The position numbers and the translations under genes are program-made. Under the pieces are notes generated by a model that saw nothing but the letters and a program-made list of their open reading frames with translations, was not told the DNA's origin and did no database searches. A stretch of DNA of 64,000 bases from Takakia lepidozioides (Eukaryota > Streptophyta > Takakiopsida > Takakiales > Takakiaceae): contig CM060731.1 of NCBI GenBank assembly GCA_030704615.1, positions 52,452,001 through 52,516,000 of the forward strand, in the 5' to 3' direction. Numbering within the stretch: position 1 is the stretch's first letter; every line of letters begins with the position of its first letter. Below are positions 10,718-20,889 of this stretch, in pieces.

Positions 10718-10741
10718 AACCTCCACTGGACAGTGGAGGTT
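10718..10741. repeat. Palindrome copy 8 (perfect arms)
   Basis: AACCTCCACTG, GA, CAGTGGAGGTT. It lies about 80 nt upstream of the acceptor GTTGTAACAG at 10638, so probably intronic on the minus strand. Confidence 0.9.
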
Positions 10742-11022
10742 TGTATGTACGAGTCTTTCTATATGAAATGGGAAATCCTCCATATTTTACAGATGTTGAA
10801 GAATTTTTTTTTAATGAAAATGAGGCTCAGGAGCCATTGAGTACATCATCCTGAAACAGGACTAATCTACAATAGAAATCTTCGAACCTAATTCGTCCAA
10901 AATATACTAAGAAACTTCTTGCACTATATTCAGACGATTCTAGATTATATACCCAAGAACTACATAATGCTCCTTCTTATCTCTCTGAGTGTATCAGGCG
11001 AATAGTCTGGAGGGGTATATTT

Positions 11023-11364
11023 TCAGGATCCGGTGATACTATCAGGAGACGCAGGGGAGTATCCTAGAGATCCGGAGACGTCCAATAGTTCCAGGACTCC
11101 CCCGCTGACTTCAGGTGTATTGTTCGGAGATTCGGATGCGTTCCGCGGGGATTCTACAGTCACATTTTCGTCATTGACAGACACTTTGTTCAGCTCGGTA
11201 GACCCCCAACTGGATTTTTCATCTGGTTCCGAAACACCATGTTTTTTATCTGGATGGTCCGCTTCCATCACATCTACCGAACACCGTCTCTTGCTCCAAT
11301 TTAATCTGGCTGTCTTGTACTCATCGTCAGACACCGGTTCCCCACCCTCGTTCCTCTTTCTCAT
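11023..11364 (-). CDS. Hypothetical acidic exon or small ORF (113 aa)
   Basis: Open frame starting ATGAGAAAGAGG, preceded by a possible acceptor (TTATGTCAG). The product is polar and Ser/Pro/Glu-rich (WSKRRCSVDVMEADHPDKK, SVNDENVTVESPRN), with no recognised domain. Composition resembles the linker exons of the FCP1-like gene. It may be the 5' coding exon of the minus-strand gene block. Palindrome 9 is just upstream. Confidence 0.35.
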   Translation of the reverse strand: MRKRNEGGEPVSDDEYKTARLNWSKRRCSVDVMEADHPDKKHGVSEPDEKSSWGSTELNKVSVNDENVTVESPRNASESPNNTPEVSGGVLELLDVSGSLGYSPASPDSITGS

Positions 11365-11417
11365 TCTGACATAAAAACTAATCAGAGTGTGTAACTGGCT
11401 GACCCAAAGAAATATCG

Positions 11418-11441
11418 AACTTCCACTGGGTAGTGGAGGTT
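11418..11441. repeat. Palindrome copy 9
   Basis: AACTTCCACTG, GG, TAGTGGAGGTT: mismatches at arm positions 4 and 11. About 45 nt upstream of the presumed acceptor of the 11.0-11.4 kb exon. Confidence 0.8.
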
Positions 11442-11618
11442 CCCAATTATCGTATCCCAGTCTCGTTGGAAAGTATGTGTCACACTTACAATGTTACACA
11501 TATGATTCCATCACTCGCTCCCACATCATCTCAAACTGATTTCAATTTTCCCGTAATTATCCGATTTCGTCCTTACTTTAAAAAATGCCTTTCAGCTTTT
11601 GCATACAGAATTCACGCG

Positions 11619-11642
11619 AACCTCCATTGGGCAGTGGAGGTT
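11619..11642. repeat. Palindrome copy 10
   Basis: AACCTCCATTG, GG, CAGTGGAGGTT; one mismatch. Intergenic or in a 5' intron of the minus-strand genes. Confidence 0.85.
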
Positions 11643-13230
11643 CCAGTTTCTGGTTGCTCATGTGCATGACATGGGTCTACGAATACTCTACACTGGACTG
11701 CACGAAGCCTACTGTTAGCATATGTCTACTGTAGAATACAAATAGACTAGGCTATCGTGGTTTTTCAGAATTGCCGAATTCGACATAATTGGATAAGAAA
11801 TGAAAATTTCCATTCAGAATCGAATTTGAATGGGAAGAAATGCATCAACTAACGCTGGATTTGGGGATCAAGAAAACGGTTGAGAAATAAACATCCGAGC
11901 ATTTCCGAAACCACTGTCCTCAATAAACCACCACAATGAACAAAACAAGCAATACAACCAACACGGTAATCTCCCGCAACCCTAAACCATTACCCTAATC
12001 GACTAGAACAAGCACACACAAACCCAATTGCACACAAAACCACCTTACAAACCATCGGTGAATTGAAAAACAACAGTGAAGCAATGACGCAGGAATGCAC
12101 TGAAGCACAGAATGGAGCAGGAGTGAAATGAATTGACAGAGAATGAAACAGCATTGAAGCAAACAACGAAGCAAACAATGAAACAGAAACCTAATGTGCA
12201 CTAAAGCACGGACTAAAGCACTGAAAACAATGCAGTGCAGCAGAGAAAGAAGCAGGATCCAAACGAATTGAATCTTGAACAGGCCACATGAATCGAGAGC
12301 GGGCCAACACAAAACGTGAAACAGAAGATGAAAAGAGGGAGTTTTTAATGCTGTACCTGCTTGTGCCGACCATTTTGGTGCCCTTGCAACCACAGTCCTT
12401 CGTTTGATACTCTCTTCCGCACCTCCGCCTGCCGGTAATTGCACTGTGCTCTCGCCTCTACACTCGTCAATCTCCACTCGCCACTGTCCGGTCTCTCCTC
12501 CCCGCTCTTCAAATTTTGCCTATTTCACTCTCTCACCTTTCACCCTCTCCTCTCTCTGCACTCGTCCAAGTCTGCTCTTTCTCTCCACGCTCCAGTGTCC
12601 AGTCGCTGCAAAACGAGCTCCAAAACTCTTCTCTTTCACGCTCTCCTCTCTCAACTGTTAAGCTCTCACTCGCGCAGCGCTTACGCGTAGAAAATGGGAA
12701 GCCCAAAGGCTGGGCTCAAAGAGCGCACCCCTTATAAGCGACCTTCAAGGATGATCTGAACCATCGCCTCCGTCTGAAATCGAACGGTCGCGCGGCCCAA
12801 ATGGATGTTCTGCCCCATCCACGCAAACTAACATTAATACTGTCCATCCACACAGATGAAATTAGTTCAACTTTTGTTCCATGAATGCACACACGATTGG
12901 ACAGATGACTGGATAGACGAATGAAAAAAGGACGAAATGATTGTAATGACGCCATTGGTCAGACTCTGCAACCCTCACGCTTACAAAAATCTTAAAATAG
13001 ATTCGAAGCCAACAAACCTTAACCCACGCCCCAAACGCACATGTGACCACCCACGTGACACGCCTAGGCAGTCGTTTCGAACTCAATCTGCCAGAGGACA
13101 CAACGCTGTACCTACGGATTCGTCACACTATATAATCATTGTCTCATATTGAGCCGTCCACAATTACTTTCGGCTGTTAGCCGCCAGACGTCAATATTCC
13201 CTGACAGACATACGGCTTTAAGGATAGTAG
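11643..13230. other. Non-coding centre of the large element
   Basis: No protein is supported. The stretch 12360-12700 is pyrimidine-rich on the plus strand (CTCTCTCACC, CTCCTCTCTCTGCACTCG), a typical plant 5'-leader composition, followed by CCTTATAAGC at about 12730. Since minus-strand genes lie to the left and a plus-strand gene to the right, this is probably a divergent control region. The 160-residue minus frame at 11995-12477 is Cys/Phe/Leu-rich and looks like chance. Confidence 0.4.
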
Positions 13231-13324
13231 ATGGCCCCTCGTGTCGGGCATTCCTCGATTTAAGGTCCAGAGCCACCATAGGGATTGCCCATTTATCGAG
13301 GGATACCCGACACGAGGGGTCCAT
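13231..13324. repeat. Imperfect hairpin, ~29-nt arms
   Basis: ATGGCCCCTCGTGTCGGGCA followed by TTCCTCGAT (13231-13259) pairs with ATCGAGGGA, TACCCGACACGAGGGG, TCCAT (13295-13324), leaving a ~35-nt loop. It lies in the control region between the divergent gene blocks and is unrelated to the 24-bp palindrome. Confidence 0.8.
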
Positions 13325-13930
13325 CCCTACATTAAACATGTGCAAGCAAGCAAGGCACGACAGAACATTCCGCACACCTGTAATGCACCGCCCTCGCTGT
13401 CCAATGCAATGCGCCGGCATGTAATGCCCCGCCCTGCCCAAGTGTTTTATTCTAACTGCACGATAAAAATAAACAGAACAATCTCAAAGTGCTTTATGGT
13501 TCACCTCCGGATTCCTCCCAGCTAATTATAATGATCGATTGTTAATGTATAGTCCCGAATTAGTTGTGGTGATTAGCCGCCTGACTTCATTTCTCCAGGC
13601 CACTTGTCAGAATCGACATCCTTCACGCTTATTCCAGAGTCTGCTGTCAGAGCCGCACGATAATGATGCCAGACTTGTAGTCCTACTAACGTACAAGTAC
13701 GATAGAATTCAGTCTGATCGTGGCCGTTATCGTTTGTTCCATAATTAATGTGACAATGGCTATTGTCAATAAACGGAAAATTGTGCACACTTTCAATGAA
13801 GCCGAGATTTCACGAGTTGAAATAAGCCGTTCGATTCCGCCTTAATCCACGGTGGCCACAATCGATCCGGGAGAGAAAGCATACCACACTGCCATTGGAG
13901 CGATTCAAAGATGAAAGTTACATGTCACCT

Positions 13931-13938
13931 CTATATAA
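13931..13938 (+). promoter_or_regulatory. Possible TATA box for the DUF7869-type gene
   Basis: CTATATAA followed about 30 nt later by a C/A-rich, then pyrimidine-rich leader (CAACTTCCCACTTTGAACC). It is about 950 nt upstream of the first recognisable coding sequence, a gap consistent with 5' introns carrying palindromes 11-13. Confidence 0.4.
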
Positions 13939-14231
13939 CGTCCGAATCCACACAACACCAACTTCCCACTTTGAACCTCTCACTTGCTTCTTTTCTCTCA
14001 CGCACCTCTCTGGACATCCTGCACCTCTCTGGACAACGTGTACCTCTTTGCCTGTCCTACACCACTCTGCCCATAGGGTGCTTCTGAAGCAGCCTCTGAG
14101 TCTCTCTCTGCTTCCTTAGTCTCAGGTGTCAACTGCACATTTCTCACGTAGGATAGTATGATACTCAATTTTTTGTGTACTCTCCATGTGCACCAACTAA
14201 ACTTGCTTTTGTTTGTCTAAAGTTACTCCCA

Positions 14232-14250
14232 AACCTCCACTGGGCAGTCA
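14232..14250. repeat. Palindrome copy 11 (half site)
   Basis: Complete left arm AACCTCCACTG, GG, CAGT, then the right arm is lost (CACCAC). Upstream of the DUF7869-type coding region. Confidence 0.75.
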
Positions 14251-14356
14251 CCACATTATTATTCATCCATCCATAGAATCACTTTTTCATCTACAGAGGG
14301 CTTCTTCATTATCCATTGTTCATCCATGTGGTTGATTTCATCAACAGATATCATCC

Positions 14357-14380
14357 AACCTCCACTGCCCAGTGGAGGTT
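14357..14380. repeat. Palindrome copy 12 (perfect arms)
   Basis: AACCTCCACTG, CC, CAGTGGAGGTT, in the presumed 5' untranslated or intronic part of the plus-strand gene. Confidence 0.9.
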
Positions 14381-14623
14381 GGCATTTGTGACTTCATCTG
14401 ACAGTTCCGATAGATGTAGTCTATATTCTGCCCTCATACTCCAATTTAATTCCAATTGTTTTTTATCAGTCCCAGTGTAGATCCAAACATTGACTTTACT
14501 TTTTCAATCCATATTGTTTTCTCATTCAAAACCGTCGAAAAAGTTATACTTAAAGTTTCTCCTTTCGGTGGCAAGACTTTCTTTCCTTCAGTTAATCTTC
14601 AGTCCAGTAATAGGATTTTACTG

Positions 14624-14647
14624 GACCTCCACTGCTCAGTGGAGGTT
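14624..14647. repeat. Palindrome copy 13
   Basis: GACCTCCACTG, CT, CAGTGGAGGTT; a single terminal mismatch. It lies 5' of the first recognised DUF7869-type coding exon. Confidence 0.9.
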
Positions 14648-14886
14648 ACTAACTTCATGGGGTTCCAAGTAGGCCAAAGGGTGTCGCTTCCTGGATCTCC
14701 TTCAGTTGTTGCCTCAAGAGATTGCCTGAATGTTTCTGGGGATGGAACTTGCCATGGACACCACTTGTGTTCGTCCACCATTTCAGTTACCCTGATCTTT
14801 TGTGATGACGCATTCGGCTCCTGTCCTCTGCCTTATCGACAGATGGATGCTGACACATTGAAGGAGGCGATTGGGACTCCAGTTGT

Positions 14887-16953
14887 GTGGGCGATTGGGA
14901 CTCCAGTTGCTGCCAGTATTTTGATTGGAGAAAAACCTTGGCAATTCGTACTGCATTTTGGGGTTCGTCATTCGATGAGAGGAGAGAACTTGGATTGAAT
15001 GTTTCAAAACGACTTCACATTATGGATGGGCCATCGCGCAGGTGGTATGTTACGATAGAAGGTGTTAATGTTTGTGAGAAAGCATGGTGGATAATATACG
15101 GAATTGGAAGGTCAACGTACATGGAGTACAAAAAGCTCAGTAAAGAGGGCTGTTTGTCATCTTTCCACGGAAATCGTGGTGTCAAGCGGCCGCGACCAGG
15201 GACACTCCAGGCAGAGGGGAACATTATGTCCATTATCAATGCCAATACTGACCTTATGCCTCACAAAACATGTTGCATTGGAGAGGGACGTCAGGATACT
15301 TTGAGAATTTTGCCTCTCGAAATGAACTGGAAGAGAATTCGAGAGGAGTCCAACGAGACGACTTTTATTCGTTGTCCCCGCTACAGACGACGAACAAGAT
15401 GGTCTCCGGATTGGGTCAGTTGCCTGTCTCATTGACAGGAATGGTTACGCACGGACACGGAGATGGAGCTTACGCTCAATTTTCCCTTGAGTTCTGGAAA
15501 GACAATTCAAACTTCACAATTGGGTCGTTGGCTCGGTGCCTGCGGCAACTGGAAAAGCCGACATGCCGGGAATCCAGGAACATTTTTGACACTGAAGTTC
15601 AAAATGATTTTTTTGAAACGCTCATGAGAGGTAAATCGAGATGTTTGGAGGCTCTGAAACCCTGCAGGCCGCACGATAAACGTGGTGCTCGACCACTTCC
15701 TAGATGACTTTATTTGCAGATGGACAACTCCTCCAAGGACAATAAGAATAGATGGATGCTTGCTTTCCTATCCCTCCTCACTACCAAAGATGTCTTTGAA
15801 GAGATCCAGCTTGGTTTTCTCATGGTCGAGCACACCCATGAGGATATTGACGGATTCTTTAGCTATCTCTCGAAGAAGCTAAAGGAACGCAACACCTACA
15901 TTCTTCCGGATTTGATGAGGTCATTCATGATCTCCCAAGATATGCAATTCATTCCTCAAATCACACAGGAGGATCCCGACTTCAAGAAGTTTGTTAAGGG
16001 TTGTATTCATGATGGAAATGAGGCTTTGGTGGGGATCTCAGAGATGCACGTCTTTCGATTTTTTAAGGATGCGGATGGCTGGCCCGTTATGAAGTACAAG
16101 AAGTCAGTTACTGATTTGGAGTGGCTTCCTACAAACTCCAGCGTTAAGATGTGGAAGTCCAATCCTGATGGGACTCCATATCTCCCTGAAGGAGAATCAG
16201 ATGCCGTTCCAAGAAGACCAATATGGGGAGTCGGGGACGACTCCTCAGAAAAACAGTCATTCATAAAAAATGGTATTAAGAAATACAGAGATTTTTGGAC
16301 CAAAGGAATGTTGCTTGACGATCATTACTGGGGTGTGATGGAACAATATGACCAATATTGGGGAAATATTCTCGCCGAACTTGATAAGCCAATGCAGGAC
16401 ATTCCGGATTGTATTCAGCTTCTTGAGGGATTTTGGCTGAAAACAAATTGGTCCTCAAACCATCGGAGGGATGGCATCCAGCCATAGATACTGGAAGATA
16501 TGGAAGATGAGGATGAAGTTCCAGAACCTTACTGTGGCCCTAGGTGTGAGCGTCCAAGGATACCCTTGAATCCATTCAAGGATATTGAGAAATGATTTTT
16601 TGTTGCTCGTTCGCCCTCATGACCCAGCGACGTGCCCGGTCTAGATGGGAATGGCAATTTCAGATGTCATCTGAGAAAGGGAAGATCCTAATTTTAAGAA
16701 AGTGAAGGTGGAGTGGTGGAGACCGAAGAAAGGAGGTAACCCCTCAGACTTTGAGAGGTACAAGGACTGTTGGTCAAAAGTTTTGGAGTACAACCCGTCA
16801 GATCCTGCTCAATGGATCCACGTGAACAATGTCGTATGGACAATGCCGCCACGAAAAAATACGACAAGAAATAGCACCAAGAGAATTACAGCGGTGGAAG
16901 CAGTGAAGGCGTGCGCGAATTTGGAGGTTGCTAACCTTCAGCCAGATACCTGA
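14887..16953 (+). pseudogene. DUF7869-type transposase-like gene, frame-disrupted
   Basis: The N-terminal part (14887-15400) reads AIRTAFWGSSFDERRELGLN, RRWYVTIEGVNVCEKAWWII and YGIGRSTYMEYKKLSKEG: the 'vCk.aff.i.gig..r' segment found in front of DUF7869. A frame change near 15400 leads to LPVSLTGMVTHGHGDGAYAQ and DNSNFTIGSLARCL. After an acceptor (TTTGCAG) at 15720 comes the hallmark QMDNSSKDNKNRWMLAFLSL and VEHTHEDIDGFFSYLS. The invariant D-N and H-T-H-E-D-I-D residues are compatible with an RNase H-like metal centre. An in-frame TAG at 16485-16487 is followed in the same frame by ILEDMEDEDEVPEPYC. The C-terminal exon (about 16690-16953) reads VKVEWWRPKK, CWSKVLEYNPSDPAQW. This is the likely mobility gene of the element; transposase activity of the family is inference. 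Confidence 0.7.
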
Positions 16954-17105
16954 AGGTTTCCTTCTTGCGAACCATTTTCCATCCATGGACTAAATGTTGA
17001 GGTTATTTCCGGTCTTTCATTTTAAGATATAAATTTTTTTTTACGCTTATTTCCCTTCGTGTTTGTGTTGGGTGATCCTTCCTGTTTTCTTTTTCTGTTG
17101 CAATG

Positions 17106-17129
17106 AACCTCGAGTGGGTAGTGGACGTT
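17106..17129. repeat. Palindrome copy 14
   Basis: AACCTCGAGTG, GG, TAGTGGACGTT: degenerate, lying 3' of the DUF7869-type gene and 5' of the satellite. Confidence 0.65.
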
Positions 17130-17319
17130 CATCTATTTTCTTTCTGCCGTGTTGGACTCTGCACTGCTGTATATTCTGTTCATCTACATATATTCGTGAC
17201 ATGGGGGATTCTGGCTTACAAAACAGACAATGCACAAAAAAAATAAAATGCTGGCACAACCCCTGGATTCTTTCTTTTCCAATCCGGTCTAAATATTTTT
17301 TTGCAATGTCTCGTTCTAG

Positions 17320-18260
17320 TGAGTGCGAGTCTTCTATATTTGTTTGTCCATTTATACCTTTACCATCACCTCTAAATCCTTACCCTTCGTTTTACCCTTC
17401 CCTTAACCTTTCCATAGGCTTAAGCCGGACACTTAGTACCCTAAACTATTACTCTTACCATATACCAAAAACCTTTGTGTACTCCCATAAATCCAAACCC
17501 TTACCCTGGCCTTAATCCTTACCCTAAGATTAAGCCTGACACTTACTACCTTAAGCCATTACTCTTACCATATACCAAAAACCAGGTTAGTGTACTACCC
17601 TACTTACACTCCAAACCAAGTTATTGTACTACCATGTGTGAGTCTTCTCTATTTGTTTGTCCCTTTGAACTACCCTAAATCCAAACCCTAAATCCTTACC
17701 CATTCCCTTACCCTGGCCTTAATCCTTACCCTAAGCTTAAGCCTGACACTTACTACCCTAAACCATTAGTACTCTTACCATATACCAAAAACCAGGTTAG
17801 TGTACTACCCTACTTACATTCCAAACCAAGTTATTGTAATATCATGTGTGAGTCTTCTATATTTGTTTGTCCCTTTGAACTACCCTAAATCCAAACCCTA
17901 AATCCTTACCCATTCCTTTACTTTGGCCTTAATCCTTACCCTAAGCTTAAGCCTGACACTTACTACCCTAAACCATTAGTACTCTTACCATAATATACCA
18001 AAAACTAGGTTAGTGTACTACCCTACTTACACTCCAAACCAAGTTATTGTACTACCATGTGTGAGTCTTCTATATTTGTTTGTCCCTTTCTACCCTAAAT
18101 CCAAACCCTAAACCCTTACCCTTCCCTTAATAATCCTTACCCCAAGCTTAAGCGTGACCTTTAGCACCCTAAACCATTACTTTTACCATATACCAAAAAA
18201 CCTTAGTGTAGTACCCTACTTATAATAAACTCCAAACCTTATTGTACTACCATGTTACCT
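17320..18260. repeat. ~211-bp satellite with CCCTAAA motifs
   Basis: Unit landmark GTGTGAGTCTTCT[A/C]TATTTG recurs near 17636, 17847 and 18059 (spacing about 211), with a first diverged copy near 17325 and a truncated copy to about 18260. Each unit contains several CCCTAAA/CCCTTACC words, the complement of the plant telomere repeat TTTAGGG, plus a conserved ACCATATACCAAAAACC segment. Further CCCTAAACCC words occur at 18410-18440. Confidence 0.85.
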
Positions 18261-18746
18261 CTTGTAAAATTTGTATCATTCTCTTAATGTTTTCTTTAAT
18301 TTTCAAGTTGGATAACGTATGATAGAATGATTACATGGATATCAAATTCCCCTTACATTTTTACATTCTACAGAGGTTTAGAGTTGTCTATATTTGTTTC
18401 TCTCTTTCTATCCTAAACCCTTTAAAACCCTAAACCCTTCTCCGAGTCACCACAAACTTGGACCTTATTGCACTTAATATATCTAGTTACACCCCAAACC
18501 TTATTTTACTGCCCTAGTAGGTCATCTTCCTAATATTCATGCTATTTTAATATTTTACTGTCCTTCTCACACCCAAAACATCATTCCAATGGCATTGTCT
18601 ATGAATATTGTGCTTGTCAACATGAAGATTCAATCAAAATTACTATCAACTTATATCAAGTATGGTAGAGTACTATGAGTCTATCCCATGTTCAATTCGA
18701 CACATTTGTTTATCGTGATTGTAACATAATGTAATATTACATCATT

Positions 18747-18765
18747 CGACTTCCCAGTCGACGTT
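18747..18765. repeat. Palindrome copy 15 (half site)
   Basis: TCGACTTCCCAGTCGACGTTC resembles the right half of the palindrome (compare copies 3 and 6). It mirrors copy 1 near the opposite end of the element. Confidence 0.45.
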
Positions 18766-18944
18766 CAATGAATTGTTGAGTTACACTGCAACTTCACAAG
18801 CACTTCAATGTCAAATGGACATCTTATATGTTACATTTTGAAGCAAATATGACATCACTTGTAATTTCACAAAGTTCAATCACACATTACTATCCAAGAT
18901 ATTATTAACAATTTTTGAATTAATTTTAATTCAAATACATATTA

Positions 18945-19560
18945 AGTTTGGTCCAGATTTAAGCCAAAAGTCCAGAATTAGTTAAAATAGGGTTTATTCC
19001 TCAATCCAAACAAATGTATTAGTATACCCTCCGGAAGGTTGTGCTTGTCAATTTAGAATTGGCAAGAACAACCTTCAAAAGGGTACTCTAACATGTTTGG
19101 ATTGATCAATTTTTAACTTGACATGAACAACCTTCTGGCAGATATCCATCAAGCATGACCTAATGGTAAACACAACCTTCCGTAAGGTATTAAACATAAT
19201 TGTTTGGATTTTATGCAATAAAAAATGATAGAAACAATCTTCCGGAGGGTACACCGATAAGTTTCAATTGAGCAATTTTAAAATTAACAAGAATAACCTT
19301 TCAGGAGGTATCCCTCAAACATAACTCAATGATAGAAATAAGCTTATGTAAGATAAAAGTATTTTTTTGGATTTTACTCCATTGAAAAATTGACAAGCAC
19401 AACCTTCCGGAGGGTATAATAACATGTATGTTTGGATTGAGGAATTTTAAAAACTAGGATTAAACTTTCGGCAGGTACCCATCAAACAAGACTCAATGAT
19501 TAAAACAACCTTATGTAGGGTAAAAATATTTTATTTGGATTACATTCAACCTGAAAATGA
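18945..19560 (-). repeat. Right inverted-repeat arm of the large element
   Basis: Reverse complement matches to 1471-1790 (see the element entry). This arm is about twice as long and contains roughly four diverged subunits, each with a word such as CAACCTTCCGGAGGGTA (near 19035, 19175, 19238, 19405) alternating with a TTTGGATT word and a CTCAATGAT or CTAATGGT word. Confidence 0.75.
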
Positions 19561-20430
19561 GCCTTTGTTACTATGAAAGAGGTTATTTTCTCCTCTCACT
19601 ATAATTAAGGGGTCTGATTTGCGAGCGGCCGCTAGCTGCTGTTTCTGTTTTTTAATATATATTTTCAAAATATGAGAAGCACATCGCTAGCTTCGGCTGG
19701 CGTAATATATATGACCTTGAAATCCATATGGTGAAACTTTGTGAATGAATTCTGCAGGCACGAAGGAGTTGCATATAGTTGGGCGGTTATTTGATTTTTT
19801 TCATAACCGGCGGTTCCGGTTGCTTCAAATTTTAGGAAACTATTAACCCAATAACCGGCGGTTTTCATCAAATAACCGCGGGTATTAGGGCGGTTCTTTA
19901 AAAGGTTCTTTGCTCGGTTATTTGAATGCCTGCCCTCTGCCGGTTCCTAACTAGACCGTTTACTTCATTATTTCACCAACGCCGGTCATATATATATATA
20001 TAACCGGCTAAGTAACCGCCAGGTATTAGAGAGAAACCTATATAAACGCCCAACACTCATTTGCACCTTTGTGTACAGTGGGTCCACAAGATGGATAAAT
20101 AAAATAAAATAAAATAATTGTGCTATGAGCATACACTATGGAATGGGTTGCCACTTGGGCACAACTTCTTTATGTGTTCCATGGATGAATAAAGATATCT
20201 ATAACTATTATCAGATGAGTTTCATTCATTCGTGATTTTTTACGACATGGCTACCAAAAATTCGCGAGCAATTTGAAGCAGTACATACACCTTAAAGACT
20301 GAAACCCCTCTCAAAATTTCCCCTGAATGGCATATCCAAATGACATAAAGGTTTATATAGATCCGGCCGCATCATGTAGTCCACCTATCCCTAAATTTTC
20401 AAATTTGTTGGCTCTGTCCTTTCAGGGCAG
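19561..20430. other. Repeat-rich gap with ATAACCGGCGGTT words
   Basis: No gene is supported. ATAACCGGCGGTT and related CGGTTATTT words recur in both orientations between about 19785 and 20035, suggesting a small decayed transposon end. An (AAAAT)n microsatellite is at about 20098-20120. Confidence 0.45.
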
Positions 20431-20435
20431 AGACT

Positions 20436-20625
20436 TTGCATCACGTTGAAGTCAATGGAGAAAATGTGTCAATGGACCTTACACCGTGTCAAGAGTATGA
20501 TTGGTCTAAGAAAGCTTTTAAGTATAACCTGTGGCAGCTTGTCAACATTGTTGCTTCAATAGACAGAGCCTCTTGCGGTTTGCGGCTTGTAAGAATAGTT
20601 CTCCGGATATCTCCCTTGCTGTGAG
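20436..20625 (+). CDS. Possible exon, unrecognised
   Basis: A short frame (VEVNGENVSMDLTPCQEYDWSK start region) follows a pyrimidine-rich AG (CTTTCAGGGCAG). I do not recognise the peptide and no partner exon is visible. It may be a gene remnant. Confidence 0.15.
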
Positions 20626-20889
20626 CTACAAAACAAAAAATGGCAGGGGTTGTCTTAAGCCTCAGCCTTTTTTTTTTGTGTTTTTTTTTGTGGAACAGGG
20701 ACAGTGGCCCTGGCCCTTGTTGTTTTAGTTTTAGAGAGCAGGGGACATCTTTATTATATATAAAAGAAAACTTGGGCATGTAGTCACTAGTAGTCATCCT
20801 TTAAAAATATAAAAAATATAAAAAATATAAAAACAAGTTTTTTCTCGAAACGTGACCCTGGTGACAAGGCAGACCATCCAGCTGTCCTA

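Larger units (their letters stand above)
1471..19560. mobile_element. Large (~18 kb) element with long inverted repeats
   Basis: The left arm (about 1471-1790) and the right arm (about 18945-19560) are reverse complements over several blocks. One block around 1515-1610 matches the reverse complement of about 19460-19555 nearly base for base, including TCATTGAGTCTTGTTT and GGTTGTTTT. A second block, CTAATTCTGGACTTTTG at 1747-1763, matches the reverse complement of 18963-18980. Between the arms lie a DUF7869-type gene (+), FCP1-like and ParB-like genes (-), a satellite, and about fifteen copies of a 24-bp palindrome not seen outside. Inverted termini plus a transposase-like gene indicate a DNA transposon. 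I could not identify a target-site duplication, so the outer ends are approximate. Several genes carry in-frame stops, so this copy is probably not autonomous now. I do not recognise the superfamily. Confidence 0.75.

Noticed and set aside
11995-12477. 160-codon minus-strand frame in the element centre
   Set aside because: Phe/Leu/Cys-rich translation of the complement of CA-rich sequence; no motif and no splice support.
14456-14998. 180-codon plus-strand frame across palindrome 13
   Set aside because: Most of it lies in the presumed 5' non-coding part; the family-like sequence AFWGSSFDERR is in another frame (from 14887).
17320-18260. Possible CRISPR-like array from regularly spaced repeats
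   Set aside because: The ~211-bp units are repeated throughout with no unique spacers, in a plant nuclear context; it is a satellite.
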